From contig JAWQUS010000022.1 in NCBI GenBank assembly GCA_036365455.1, positions 2,852,001 to 2,916,000 of the forward strand: 64,000 nucleotides of DNA, read 5' to 3'. The notes below the pieces were generated by a model, which was given only the letters and a program-made list of their open reading frames with translations, did no database searches and was not told where the DNA came from. The position numbers were made by a program, and so were the translations under genes. This document shows, in pieces, positions 8,897 through 19,206 of this stretch. How positions within the stretch are numbered: the stretch's first letter is position 1; each line of letters starts with the position of its first letter. This DNA is from Macrosoma leucophasiata. Taxonomy: Eukaryota > Arthropoda > Insecta > Lepidoptera > Hedylidae.

Positions 8897-9445
8897 CTTA
8901 GCTGTCTAAATTCGGGAGAAAAAAAAAACATTGAATATCATAACTTTTTTTTTAACTATAACAACATAGAAATAAATGTATTTTTTCAAAATACAACACA
9001 AGTGCATGGATTGCTGTTTGATACAGACTAATGACCGAACGAATGAAACTTATAACTAACAAATGAGGAACGAAAATGAGTGAGACAACGACGACGCAAT
9101 CTCTCACGCACGTGGGTCAGAAAGAGACAATAAAATATAATACCTACATGCACGCAAATCACTTTATACGAAACTAGCTAGCTACCCACTGGCGAGTAGT
9201 GGCGTCAGTGGCGAGTACTGGCGAGATAGTGGCGAGAAGGCCGTGGTCCAGCGCGGTCCTGTATTACGCCGATCTTAGCTACTCGTATTTTGACATCGTG
9301 TGTCGTTACTTTTGAACAACTTCTTATTCCGGGTGAATTTAGTATATTTTAAATTTCTTCCGGGAGACGGGAGATTTTTGTTTTCAGAGCCCGAATCCGG
9401 GAGACTCCCGGAATTCCGGGAGAGGTACCCTAGGGAGTATACGTA
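8897..9445. other. Spacer with short tandem repeat and GGGAG palindromes
   Basis: No gene seen. At 9188-9240 the unit TGGCGAG recurs five times with small changes. At 9355-9425 CCGGGAGAC/CTCCCGG units form overlapping palindromes. Confidence 0.5.
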
Positions 9446-9448
9446 ATC

Positions 9449-9552
9449 GGCGAATCGCGGGTGTTTACATGTTTGCTTGAATCAACTTGAATGCATTCAT
9501 TTACTTCTGCCTACCACTTCGGGGATTAGAAGCGTGAAGTTACGTACGTTTT
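9449..9552 (+). mobile_element. SINE-B 3' fragment
   Basis: GGCGAATCGCGGGTGTTTAC through GAATGCATTCATTTAC to GCGTGAAGTTACGTACG. Confidence 0.8.
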
Positions 9553-9561
9553 ATAATAATA

Positions 9562-9762
9562 CTAGCGGCCCGTACCGGCTTCGCACGGTTGCAATTTAGG
9601 TACTTACATAATATTACGACTATGAATTTAGATTTAAACTATCCTATCTCTCAAGTTGGCTCGAACTGCACATGGTGTGCGAATTTTATTATAATCGGTT
9701 AAGTGGTTTAGGAGTCCATTGAGGACAAACATTGTGACACGAGATTTATATATATTAAGATG
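9562..9762 (-). mobile_element. Family O, Helitron-like, minus copy
   Basis: Starts on the plus strand with ACTAGCGGCCCGTACCGGC and ends GAGATTTATATATATTAAG. It keeps GGTTAAGTGGTTTAGGAGTCC. A SINE-B copy abuts its AT-rich end. Confidence 0.7.
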
Positions 9763-10033
9763 TCACTACGCTGGGGTCCTAGGTTCGATACCCAGGTCGG
9801 CTATCACAGATAACGGTCTAAAATCCTTTACGTCTTGTTCTATTGGGATTTTTCGATTTTCTGGAAGTTTCCCAATACCTCGGAGTTTCTGTGCCTGGAG
9901 ATGTCAACAGGCTCGTCACCTGTTACATGGGCTAAAACGTAGTCAGCGAATCGTGGGTGTTTGCATGTATACATTAATTTACCTCTGCCTACCCCTTCGG
10001 GAATTACAGGTGTGAAGTTACGTACGTTTTATG
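9763..10033 (+). mobile_element. SINE-B copy
   Basis: The B box GGTTCGATACCC is present and most of the A-box half is missing. The body and the terminal GTGTGAAGTTACGTACG are complete. Confidence 0.87.
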
Positions 10034-10545
10034 AGAATATGTAAGAAGATCTTATATTTAATAACCGCTTCACCGATCAAGTAAGTATACACACAATTTT
10101 ATTAAGATCTAAAAATCCACTTCGCACCAACGCATTGAAACACCTACGCATGATTCACGCACGATTACGCACGACGCGGTCGTGTCCAATCGATTTCCAA
10201 TATGAAACTAGCATGAATCAGTAATAGAGATGCGAATATATCGTAAGAAATATCGAATTAACATTGAATTAAAACACTTTCTTTAATATAAATTGTTACT
10301 ATTGGGGAACTCTTGATCATATGAGCACCTTATGATTTTGGATAAGCCGCGAGTTCCCTGTCTGTACATATTCTAAAATCCACATGTTTTCTAGGCAAAT
10401 AAAATTTTTGGCAAAATATATCATGAAATGATAGGTATAATAGTACTATTATGAGAATCTATAAAAGGAAACAGCATGTAGAATAAGAAAAAAGAATTAA
10501 TATAAGTAAGTATAATATGTTGAGTCTAACTAGGTTAAAAATCAA
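10034..10545. other. Unassigned spacer
   Basis: No repeat match, frame or paired splice sites. A cluster of ACGCA motifs (CACGCACGATTACGCACGACG) lies near 10155. Confidence 0.4.
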
Positions 10546-10547
10546 AA

Positions 10548-10618
10548 GACTTCGTGAGCCTAGTGGTGAGAGGCGGGACTGGTAAGAGGTCGCAGGTTCG
10601 ATTCCTCCCCGAAGTGAC
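10548..10618 (+). tRNA. tRNA-like sequence, probably a pseudogene or SINE head
   Basis: ACTTCGTGAGCCTAGTGGTG resembles an A box and GGTTCGATTCC is a perfect B box. The ends ACTTCG and CGAAGT can pair as an acceptor stem. The anticodon arm is poor (GGGACTGGTAAGA), so a working tRNA is unlikely. Confidence 0.4.
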
Positions 10619-10872
10619 ATTTATCTTTCTCTTTTTTCTTTAATTTCTAAAGTACTCACATAAGTTATTGCGAAAAATAAAATATTACCACTTAACCAGA
10701 AATCAACGATATACCGAAAACGGGTGAGAGGCCAAGTCATGACAATTGTTAGAAAAACGTAAAAAAATATTATTACGATTTTAAAAAATATCGGAAAGAG
10801 AGAAGAGGGAGAGAGAGAAAGTCTTCTCGTCAATCAAGTAGGTTTCTTTATAGGCTGACTTCATTTTTTTTA

Positions 10873-10985
10873 ATGTGCCCGGAGATGGCCAAAAACAGGC
10901 GAATCGTGGGTGTTTGCATGTATGCTTGAATGCATGCATTAACCTCTACCTACCCATTCGGGGATTACAGGCGTGAAGTTACGTT
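10873..10985 (+). mobile_element. SINE-B 3' fragment
   Basis: GTGCCCGGAGATGGCC, CGAATCGTGGGTGTTTGC and GGCGTGAAGTTACG, then T7. Confidence 0.8.
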
Positions 10986-11273
10986 TTTTTATTTGTCTAC
11001 AGAAAAGATTGTCCATCAGTATCCTGAATTATAGTTAAAAAAAAAAGTATCGATATCCGAAACATCGATAAACCGCGCGCATCCCTAATCAGTATTTATT
11101 TGCGGATTTTGTTGAATTCTTCATTGGATAGCGCGTTTCCTTTCACTCACAGGAAATTGTGAATAAGATATAAATAATACTTATCTTCCATTAAAAAACG
11201 GATACAACGTAAGTGAGAGTTAGCGTACTTGCAAACGGAAATTTGCATAGATTTCTCTGCAGTTCACTTTTGA

Positions 11274-11358
11274 TGTGTGATGACTGTAGCCCCAAGATAT
11301 CTATACAAAAACCAGAGGTTAAAATTTAGATGTATTGCCACTCTTGAGGTTTAAGGTG
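11274..11358 (-). mobile_element. SINE-A fragment
   Basis: The minus strand carries the TCAAGAGTGGCAATACATC to GGCTACAGTCATCAC section only, fairly diverged. Confidence 0.65.
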
Positions 11359-11376
11359 CCACCGCTTCGGGGATTA

Positions 11377-11503
11377 TCGTTTGTTTCTCACCTACGAAAT
11401 CAAGAAAAACAATCAGATTATCACTACTGCTTTTAAAGGAGCTAAATTTTGACAGCAATGACAACGACAAGCAATGTCGATAGGCGGTCGCACCCCAGGC
11501 GTG
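11377..11503. mobile_element. Family W MITE, right half
   Basis: Inverted relative to 41413-41659: shares GTTTGTTTCTCACCTACGAA and ends TCGATAGGCGGTCGCACCCC. The left TIR is missing. Confidence 0.7.
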
Positions 11504-11514
11504 AAAATTCGTAA

Positions 11515-11905
11515 TATATAGTGTATATATATATCTATAGAAATAAATAAAATCGGAGTGTCTGTTTGTAATATTGTATAAATTACAAACAGACACTCCA
11601 ACTTTACCGCTTTTTACTAAATGCAAATGTAATGCTGGTGTATACACGGTAAATATAACAAAACAACATTTTTTACAATTTTTGTCTGTTTGTCTGTCTG
11701 TCCGTCTGTCTGTCTGATTCTGTTTGTCTGTCTGTTTGGCGGGGTTATTTCTTAAGAACGACTGGGCCGATTTTGACGGGAATTTCACTGGCAGATAGCT
11801 GATGTAATAAGGAGTAACTTTTATACTAGCTGCGCCCACGTCTTGGTCCGGGTAGATACTGAACAATTATAAATTCTCACGTTGACGAAGACGCGGGTAC
11901 AGCTA
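11515..11905 (-). mobile_element. Family C, minus copy, near complete
   Basis: The plus strand shows AAACAGACACTCCAAC, a long CTGTCTGT run (11680-11740) and ACTAGCTGCGCCCACG, and closes GACGCGGGTACAGCTAGT. A short duplication puts the GAGTGTCTGTTTGTAAT block in twice, head to head. Confidence 0.7.
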
Positions 11906-12167
11906 GTCTATAATAAAAAAGATATTTTCAAACATTAACAATAATTCAACAGTAACATAATGCAGTAATTAGTGTCGCCCGATAAGTAGAAAGTCAATAT
12001 ACTCAAGGTTGTACACATTCGTATTAATGTAACTATATGGTTATGTATTTAAAAACGAATTGTTGCACTAGTCTGGTGGTAGCAGGCCACTGCTGGGGTC
12101 CTGAACTCTAATGCGGTAGGCTATCGCAGAATATTGTTATTCACAAAATCGACGTTAACAACGTTTT
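11906..12167. other. Spacer with SINE-B head remnant
   Basis: Mostly unassigned AT-rich DNA. At 12066-12133 GTCTGGTGGTAGCAGGCC and GGGGTCCTGAACTC are a diverged SINE-B head. Confidence 0.45.
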
Positions 12168-12252
12168 TAGGGTTCCGTAGTAAACAAGGAACCCTTATAG
12201 TTTCGCCATGTCCGTCTGTCTGTCTGTCAGTCTGTCCGTCCGCGGTTTAGCG
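12168..12252 (+). repeat. Fragment of the TTCCGTAGTAAAC... repeat
   Basis: GGGTTCCGTAGTAAACAAGG, AACCCTTATAGTTTCGCC and a CTGTCTGTC run, stopping at CCGCGGTTTAGCGC. Confidence 0.75.
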
Positions 12253-12254
12253 CT

Positions 12255-12322
12255 CTATTAGATGGCCCCGTAATAACAATCACGGTCTCAGGGGTGGAAA
12301 CGCATCTGCATTTTGACCTCTA
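12255..12322 (+). mobile_element. SINE-A internal fragment
   Basis: TATTAGATGGCCCCGTAATA to TTTTGACCTCTAG. It stops where the T-run of the opposite-strand SINE-A begins. Confidence 0.75.
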
Positions 12323-12551
12323 GTTTTTTTTTTAAGTCATGGAAGTGGCAAACAAGCATGCAGTTCACATTGATGTTAAGTGATGAGTGCAGCCCATAGA
12401 CACCCACACAAAGACCAAGGTCAAAATGCAGATGCATTACAACTCCTGAGGCCTAAGGTGTTAAGCCTCTGTGCCGGAAATTACAGGGCCATACATTACC
12501 ACCTGACCGGAACACGATAGTGCTGAACACTACCATTCAGCCGTAAGTATA
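12323..12551 (-). mobile_element. SINE-A, headless
   Basis: A T-run, then the complement of the 3' half (GTGGCAAACAAGCATGCAG) through to CACTACCATTCAGCCGTAAG. The first 60 bases of the element are absent. Confidence 0.87.
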
Positions 12552-12564
12552 TTAAGCAAAAAAA

Positions 12565-12912
12565 AGCAGCCTAATAAATCAAATATACCTAATAATTGTT
12601 TTTATATTATTTCGCATTAACACATGCTTGTGAAATATATTTTATTTTTAAAGAAAAATGGAAAGAAAAAATTGACTTCAGGCGAGACTAGAACTCGCGG
12701 CCTACTGGGAATCTAGTCCAGCCGCTCTTCCAATTGAGCTACTGAAGCCCTGCCCGATTTGTCAAATCTTTCCTTCACATCTATTGCATTGCTTTATGGT
12801 AGCAGCAGCGCCATCTATTACCAACTATGCTAGATTCCCAGTAGGTCGCGAGTTCGAGTCTCGCCTGAAGTCAAATTTTTCTTTCCATTTTTCTTTAAAA
12901 ATAAAACAAATA
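12565..12912. mobile_element. Family H fold-back element with tRNA-like stems, copy 1
   Basis: The left arm (about 12645-12715) and right arm (about 12831-12905) are inverted copies containing AAAGAAAAATGGAAAG, a GACTTCAGGCGAG tRNA-like end and TACTGGGAATCTAG. The spacer holds CAGCAGCGCCATCTATTACC. Relatives: 48335-48595 and 52508-52668. Confidence 0.8.
12674..12749 (-). tRNA. tRNA-like sequence inside family H
   Basis: The minus strand gives GGCTTCA/TGAAGTC acceptor pairing (one G-U), a D arm AGCTCAATTGGAAGAGC and a T arm with AGTTCTAGTCTCGC. The anticodon arm CTGGA/CCCAG has a mismatch and the loop CTAGATT gives no clear identity. The copy at 48416-48491 keeps a canonical GAGTTCGAGTCTCGC. 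Likely tRNA-derived rather than a working gene. Confidence 0.45.
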
Positions 12913-13106
12913 TACCTATTTTACCGAATTATTATAACTGAACAGAGACCCTTACATTATTTATAACAATGTACTTTGCAAGGTTGTACTGGCATTGTGG
13001 ACTTGTACGGCTGCACATAATCGTGCACTTGACTGAGATTTTAATGTTGAGACAGAATAAACTTCACGCCGGTATATCTGCGAAGGGGTAGACAGAGGCA
13101 CATATA

Positions 13107-14034
13107 TTGTATGTCTGTTATCGTCGGCAAACCGAAGGTGAGTGATGTATTTGTCTTTGACATTGATGCCTAATCCTTGCCAGTCCAGGAGCTTGAAGGC
13201 GTCTTGGTCGAGGAGGGCAATGGCTGTCACATGCGTCATACTCGTGAACGGGTGCTGTTGGTGGGGACTGGTCTGTTCTGGTTTGTAGGGGCTACATCAC
13301 ATTTAGTAGACAGCAGTTTATTTGCATCTATGCTATGGACGTTGACATTATTTGATTTTTCACGATAATCTGTACTAGATTTAAGAGCTCTCATTTAAAA
13401 GAGCTCTTACAGAGTTTGTTGGGTAGCGGAATTCTTCTCAGTAGTGACTGCACTTGGAACTCTGCTAAGTGAATAACATTGATCTTGACGAATAAGTTTT
13501 TCTTTTTCTTCATTTATTATCATTGAAGGAATTGAAAAATTTTATGATTATTATGTTTTAACCAAATAGTTTAATTTTAATTTTTAATTTACTATTAATA
13601 TATGATTTTGCTTTTACTATATGTAATGGTTATTCGCTCTAGGTAGTTTATGATTTATTGACGTTTTGAAAGTATCTGTCAAGATCTATTCGAAATAAAA
13701 ATATTTTCTATTTCTATTTCTCTATTTCATTAGATTGGTGAAGAGCAGAGGTGAAATTACATCTCCCTCTCTCACTCCCCTCTGCAAAGAAATCGCCTTC
13801 GTGCCTAGGTGCTGTACTCGGACTGACATGGTGGCGTTTTTATACAAACACTTTAAAATTTATAACACTTCAACACTTCGATATACCGATAGTCAATGTG
13901 GCAACGCTGTGAAGACTGCAGCACAGTCCATGTTTCAACCGAATCAAAGGCTTTCTCATAGTCCACGAACGCTAAGCATAATGGCGGGTTATACTCCTCG
14001 GACTTCTGTATAACCTGCCGCAGTGTGTGCATAA
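13107..14034 (-). pseudogene. RTE-like LINE reverse transcriptase fragment, interrupted
   Basis: The minus frame from about 14032 reads HTLRQVIQKSEEYN then LAFVDYEKAFDSVE (RT domain A with the first catalytic Asp), then YIEVLKC, a break, LYKNATMSVRVQHLG and LQRGVREGDVISPLLFT. After an unrelated 500-base interruption (family S plus a short unknown piece) it resumes at about 13231 with DAFKLLDWQGLGIN and THLRFADD, the catalytic DD box, and stops at a SINE-B scrap near 13100. Only the palm core remains and frames are broken, so it is dead. FVDYEKAFDSVE and GVREGDVISP are typical of RTE-type elements. The clade call is inference. Confidence 0.75.
13302..13733 (+). mobile_element. Family S repeat, copy 2
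   Basis: From GACAGCAGTTTATTTGC through GGAATTCTTCTCAGTAGTG to TTGACGTTTTGAAAGTATC and a TTTCTA-repeat tail. It is inserted in the RT fragment. The simple tandem tail fits a LINE 3' end. Confidence 0.7.
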
Positions 14035-14222
14035 CTATTAGGTTAATGTAATTATTAAAAAAAAATGTTATTAAATAATCGTTGGTACACAATAATAAAC
14101 GTACGAGTTATCCTTAATTATATTATAATTCGTAATAAGCATAATAATTTTATATTTACCATTTTCCGCATATTAAGAAGGTGTTTATAATAAAATTATA
14201 TTTAGTATTTCCTGTAATAATA

Positions 14223-15329
14223 GGTTGGGGAAAAAGTCTTTTCGAATTATAGTATGTATGAACTTGTAATAAAATCTCGTTGGCTGTAGTATTTCTATCT
14301 GGCTGGTTTTGGTATCATTGAACGTTAAAATTTTAAAGTTTCCAAAAATTTCCAAATTCAAATTAGGCAAATGTGTGATTTTCATTTGTTTTTCGTACTG
14401 TCAAGATGAGTGAATCTAATGAAGAAATTCGATACATTTTAAAATTTTACTACAAAAAAGGTAAAAATGCAACGCAAGCCGCGAAAAACATTTGCGATGT
14501 TTATGGACCTACTGCAGTGTCTGTGAGAGTAGCACAAATTTGGTTTAAGCGTTTTCAATCCGGAAATTTTGATGTCAAAGATGCACCTCGCTCTGGTCGC
14601 CCTATTACGGATAAAATGGATGCCATTTTTGAAAAATTGGAGCAAGATCGACATATCAGTAGTTACGACGTAGCTGAAGAACTGAAAATTGATCACAAAA
14701 CAGTTTTGGCGCATTTGAAAAAGCTGGGTACAAAAAAAAGCTCGATATTTGGGTACCTCACGAGCTCACTGAAAGAAACCTAATGAACCGTGTACTCATT
14801 TGTGATTCTTTATTACGACGTAATGAAACCGAATCATTTTTGAAGAAGCTGATAACTGGTGATGAAAAGTGGATCACGTACGACAAGAACGTGCGAAAAA
14901 GGTCGTGGTCAAAGGCCGGTCAGGCTTCACAGACTGTGGCGAAACCCGGGTTAACTCGCAATAAGGTGATGATGTGTGTGTGGTGGGATTGGAAGGGCAT
15001 TATTCATTATGAGCTATTACCACCAGGCAGGACTATCGATTCTGAACTCTACTGCGAGCACCTTCAGATTTCCACCTGTTTCGGTCTCTTCAGAATTCTT
15101 TATGCAATGTTAGGTTAACATCACGAGAGGACTGCCAAATCCACTTGTCGCGGTATTCTGAAGAGAAGTCCCAAAATGTTTATAGCAATGGGATCATGTC
15201 CCTACCTACAAGATGGCAAAAGGTTATCGAACAAAATGGTACATACATACTTTAGTTAAATTTAAATAAACTATATTAAAAAATGTTTTGAATTATCTTA
15301 AAAAATGCGAAGAAACTTTTTCCCCAACC
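14223..15329 (+). mobile_element. mariner element, internally deleted, TSD TA
   Basis: TIRs GGTTGGGGAAAAAGTCTTTTC and, inverted at the right end, GGTTGGGGAAAAAGTTTCTTC. TA at 14221-14222 and 15330-15331. About 1.1 kb against roughly 1.3 kb for full mariners, the difference being a deletion in the transposase. Confidence 0.93.
14406..15255 (+). pseudogene. mariner transposase, frameshifted and lacking the central catalytic part
   Basis: Reading starts at ATG 14406 (MSESNEEIRYILKFYYKKG) with helix-turn-helix DNA-binding motifs over about the first 115 residues, including HISSYDVAEELKIDHKTVL. A one-base change in the A8 run at 14732-14739 shifts the frame, and translation effectively resumes in the frame open around 14783. 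That segment has TGDEKWITYD (first catalytic Asp at 14861) and WWDWKGIIHYELLPPG, then breaks at about 15066. There the sequence jumps to the C-terminal block with DFHLFRSLQNS (third catalytic Asp at 15067-15069) and ends at TAG 15253-15255. About 65 residues with the second Asp are missing, so the enzyme is inactive. The sequence resembles cecropia/mauritiana-type mariners; the subfamily is uncertain. Confidence 0.9.
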
Positions 15330-15568
15330 TAATATTTAAAACAATAGAGTTAAAGGGACAATCAAGGTTTGCTTTAATTTGTTATTTTGTCACTGGTTTA
15401 TGAATTTCGTTGGTTTATAAATTAAAAAGCGTATTTTATTAGAGCGACAGCTAGATAGGTAATGCGTCTGGTGCTACGTCTAGCGATGGCAATTAATGCT
15501 ATTTCTCGTAAATTTAATGTAAATTGTAAATTGGTGTTGTGCAAGTGTAATTGCTATTCTATTTGCTA
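15330..15568. other. Unassigned spacer
   Basis: AT-rich. No frame or repeat match. Confidence 0.4.
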
Positions 15569-15747
15569 ATCCCTACTAATATTATAAATGCGAAAGTAAC
15601 TCTGTCTGTCTGTCTGTCTGTTACCTTTTCACTGAACCGATTTTAATGAAATAGAGGTAAATTGGTACAGAGATAGAGCTGACTTTGAGAAAGAACATAG
15701 GCTACTTTTCGACATCCACACGGGCGCTGCCGCGGGCAAAAGCTAGT
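15569..15747 (+). mobile_element. Helitron-like repeat with CTAGT end
   Basis: CCCTACTAATATTATAAATG, a CTGTCTGT run, GAACCGATTTTAATG and CAGAGATAGAGCTGAC, then ACACGGGCGCTGCCGCGGGC and AAAAGCTAGT. Confidence 0.7.
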
Positions 15748-16111
15748 ATGGTAATAATTGATACCTAATGAAGTAGATATATGATTTCTGTTAATATGCA
15801 AATTAATTAATGTTAAAGGGTGCCACACTAATAATAATTCAAAAATCTCACGCATTCATTCAATAGGTATATACCTACGATCCAAAATGCAAACAAACCG
15901 AAGATATTATCAAAATAATTGCGAATAAGCGTTACACATTTCGCTGAATTTCACAACTTCATTTTATTTGCGAAATGCTATTACAGCATTAGCATGCTAT
16001 GAATTAATGTGAATGCTAATTAATCCATAACTACGTCCGCGAAACGAAACACTCAAGCTCTACCACAACAACGTAATACCGTAATGTAGATCGGAAATAT
16101 TATTTCCAAAG
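15748..16111. other. Unassigned spacer
   Basis: No coding or repeat assignment. Inverted GCATTAGCATGC-type motifs occur near 15985. Confidence 0.4.
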
Positions 16112-16472
16112 AATGTGGCAACAACCCTTGTAACGTCCTACTGCTGGGCACGAGTCTCTCCCCTTTTTTTAAATTGGGAGCCTGGAGTTTACTCCACCAC
16201 GCTGCTCCAATGCGGGTTGGTGGGAATACTGGTTAGTGGCGAACCCGCTGTCGGATGTTTTTAATTCGCCCATAAGGCCTCCGACAAGGTTTAACGCCTT
16301 TTCTATCGATAACTACCGGGACCGACGGCTTAACGTGCCCTCGGAAGCACAGAAACGCGGATTTCATTTGACATTAGCGGTCATCTATCACACACTCAAC
16401 CGCGCCCGTTTTGCACAGCTGAGTTGATCGCTTGCGTTCTACACTAGCCGCAGAGCCATGCGCACTTTCTAC
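16112..16472 (-). mobile_element. Family D copy, long
   Basis: AATGTGGCAACAACCC through GTGGCGAACCCGCTGTCGG, ACCGGGACCGACGGC and ACACTAGCCGCAGAGCCATG. It reaches as far 5' as the best copy (33844-34216). Confidence 0.82.
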
Positions 16473-16599
16473 ACGATTTCCAAGGAATAAATGGCTTAAA
16501 CTTACCACAAATTCAATTAAAATTAACTCACTTACACTGATACCTCACTTATTAATTGACATCAAAGTGACATCTTTGTTTTTTTATGTCAAGAAACTT

Positions 16600-17060
16600 C
16601 TTAGACCCCGGGGGTGGCAACGCCAGTGGTCAAAACGCATGGTGTCTATCATAGGCTGGAGTCGACACAAAAACCCCGTCTATATGGTCGGGACACGAAG
16701 TAGTATAATAAATCTATGGTCGGGACCAACCACCGACCATCATGTCATTGGTCGGGTCAACCGATGTTTGTATTTGTTCTACACAGTCGGGCAGTTGAGT
16801 CAACTTGTCAGTTCTTTCGGGCATCCAAAGCAAAAGGCTGATTCACGCATATCCGTGCCGTAACAGTTAGAATCAGCCTCAATGCCTGTCGCGTCGGCCG
16901 ACAGCGTTCCAGACGGTCGAAGCCGACCACGGACGTAGCTTGTCGGGAGGGATGTGCTCACGACCAAGGCCGTTGACTGCAACCAAAATTGGTCGGGTCA
17001 ACCGATTTCTACACTGTCCATTTTTACATCAACCCGACCAAGGAAACGACAGTCGGCGGT
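16600..17060. repeat. Element R with reiterated GGTCGG motif
   Basis: TGGTCGG or its complement occurs at least eight times. GGTCGGGTCAACCGAT is present exactly twice (from about 16750 and 16991) and inverted as ATCAACCCGACCA near 17029. This resembles subterminal repeats of a DNA transposon. No clear termini found. Confidence 0.5.
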
Positions 17061-17117
17061 TGGATCCGACCGTGTAGAAGAGGTTTGAAGGTGAACGCAC
17101 AGGGCGGTACACTGGCT

Positions 17118-17262
17118 CAGGTAGGCAGAGTGTGGAGCGCCAGAAGCTCCGGACAAATCGCCGGATAAATTCATCATTCTCTTTATACATACACGCCGAT
17201 TCCTAAGACTCTTGACCCTACCCTCAGACGGTACTTGACCTATTTGGTTAAGTAGGTCAATC
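17118..17262 (+). repeat. Family J repeat
   Basis: GTAGGCAGAGTGTGGAGCGCC, TTCATCATTCTCTTTATAC, ACGCCGATTCCTAAGACTC and TTGACCTATTTGGTTA. Shared with 20875-21045, and partly with 41955-42035 (inverted) and 43177-43250. Confidence 0.65.
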
Positions 17263-17304
17263 TTGGTCTTCGTGTGTAACGTAGCTGGGAGGGTACCGAC
17301 TACC

Positions 17305-17570
17305 ACATGCCATGAGTGCGGCTGCGCCAACGATACGGTCTAGCACGCACTGGCCGAGTGCCTGGCATGGGAGGCCGCGCTCCGATCTCGTGTCGACCGC
17401 GGGGGGGCCGATCTCTCGCTGTCGCCGGTAGTCATGTGCATGGTCAACAGCGAGAGATCGTGGCAAGCAGTGCTTACCTTCGGCGAGGACGTGATGTCGC
17501 GGAAAGAGGCGACGGCGGTTGGCATACGCCCACCATCTTCCGCCCTAACATCTTCCGGGCGATGGACTAG
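17305..17570 (+). pseudogene. R1/Jockey-type LINE ORF2 C-terminal fragment
   Basis: The plus frame from 17308 reads CHECGCANDTV, then an in-frame TAG, then HALAECLAWEAALRSR, making a C-x2-C-x7-H-x4-C zinc knuckle. DLSLSPVVMCMVNSERSWQ and FGEDVMSRKEATA follow, a pattern I associate with the extreme C-terminus of R1-clade LINE polyproteins. The TAG and the short remaining length make it a dead fragment. The GC-rich codon use stands out from the flanks. Confidence 0.7.
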
Positions 17571-17649
17571 GGGACGTCCGTCGCCAGGGTTGAGTAGGGT
17601 ATGTTCCGCACGCCACTAGCGTGGACGGGAGCCAAAGGGCTCCACGTAT

Positions 17650-17843
17650 AGAATGGACACTTCGACCTCCCGCCCGATTTCCCCGCATCACCTTAGCTCC
17701 TCCCCTCTTATGGGCGACGGTTGGTATTTTGTACGTGCTACGCACACAGGTGTACATCTAAATACACGTTACTGATTGATGTCTGTGTAATAGAGACCAA
17801 ATTAAGCGTTTGTATGTAATTTTGGCGGAGTGTCCGCGGTGTG
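17650..17843 (+). mobile_element. 217-bp element, copy 2, 5'-truncated
   Basis: Starts within TATAGAATGGACACTTCGAC and ends GTCCGCGGTGTG. The usual CAGAGAATATG start is missing and no TSD is visible. Confidence 0.75.
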
Positions 17844-17888
17844 CCGATTCTCATTTTGACTCTCTCTCACTAGAAATCCAGTATCTAA

Positions 17889-18130
17889 CAAGAAATATTT
17901 CACATCGACCATAGGAAGGAGGCTTCGGCTTATTTCGAGTCTGTAGAGCTTTATCTCTTTCGCACCTTACTTACGTGCCGTTTGTCCACCATTTTGATCA
18001 AGTTTGGACATATACCGGACTACCAATCAGTGCTTGTGCTTACGTAGGCAGCGTGCAGCAGAGATAACGCTCTACAAAGTCAAAACTAGCCCATTGTCTC
18101 TTTCGTAGGCTCGATATGAAATATTTCTTG
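17889..18130. mobile_element. TIR MITE (GACAATCGGCT family), copy 1, full length
   Basis: TIRs start CAAGAAATATTTCACATCGA and end TCGATATGAAATATTTCTTG. The arms contain AAGCTTTATCTC/GAGATAACGCTCTAC motifs and TTTCGTAGGCTCG. Other copies: 29445-29672, 29913-30141, 35849-35968. Confidence 0.8.
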
Positions 18131-19086
18131 ATGACCACTATAACTTTCTGAATGGTATAGGTATGTACTACATAAAAATTGGTAGAGCTCCAGTGACGGA
18201 GCTAGCGGGCGTAGGCACCACCGCATTACCTAATACAGGGTCGTTTCGCCAGTTCGCCGACCGTCGCCACTTTTCGACTTTTTCATCGACTTCTTGGACT
18301 AATCGGTACAAAATAGCATTATTAACAAGAATGGGAACTTAACATAAATACTGTGGCACCCCGAATGGTTCCGTTGTATGCACACATAGACAATATGGCC
18401 GGAATACGGCACAAAAAAATGCGTAAGCTGTGGTTCGCAACAAACACTAAAAACGCGTGCTTTTTGCAAAAAAAAATAGTGACGAGCCTCACAGTGCGTG
18501 GTAAGTTTTAAAATGTAATTTTGCGTTTTTTTATTTGTTTCTTATTTATATTGATAAACAATGAGTCTTAGTATTTATTAAAAATAAGTCTTACTTCATA
18601 TTTCTTTGGAAAAAATATATAATTGAATGGTCGGTAACTGATTACCTCGATTTCGTAAATACCTGCTTCTCGACCGTTGCGGTCGAAAACTGTGGTTGCA
18701 GAGTCCAGTTATGTTGCCTCTTTTTTAACATATTCATTATAGAAACTACTGAACCTCATTTTAAAATTGAATCTTAATCATACCAGAATAGTATCAGCCA
18801 GTTTTCGACCGGATGATTTCAAATATTTTAAGAATATCGCGTGTCGTAAAAACATCTTGGTCGAAAATGGGGTATGCAATAGCTTTATGCCATATTGCCA
18901 TATTTCGACTACCATAATCGAAATGCAGTTTTAAAGTTTAAATTATATCTTTTTGTACAAGAAACACGTCAAATAGGCACATCACACGATGTATTTTGAC
19001 CCGAAATCTATTTAGCTGATAAAAGGACAAAATAATGTATTTATTAAACCCATAATTTTTGGAGGGAAGGAAAGGAGGTGTTCCCT

Positions 19087-19176
19087 GGTATTCCAAATGT
19101 TCATAGGCGGCGGTGACTACTTACCATCAGGTGGCCCATTTGCTTGCCTGTCAATTTAATGACATAAAAAAAACAG
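19087..19176 (+). mobile_element. 3' tail of a second SINE type
   Basis: GGCGGTGACTACTTACCATC, AGGTGGCCCATTTGCTTGCC and ATGACATAAAAAAAAC match the widespread lepidopteran SINE tail. A near-repeat occurs at 19517-19570 on the other side of SINE-B. Confidence 0.65.
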
Positions 19177-19206
19177 TAAATTGAAGTTTTACCTTTGAGG
19201 TAATAG

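Noticed and set aside
11680..11740. CTGTCTGT runs considered as a CRISPR-like or satellite array
   Set aside because: Simple GACA/GTCT microsatellite internal to family C and related repeats; no spacers.
12961..13239. 92-codon minus frame as a gene
   Set aside because: It contains LINE RT motif THLRFADD and continues an interrupted RT fragment. Not a host gene.
16800..17757. Overlapping frames of 60-110 codons in a GC-rich stretch
   Set aside because: Explained by element R, family J and the R1-type LINE fragment. None has gene-like context.
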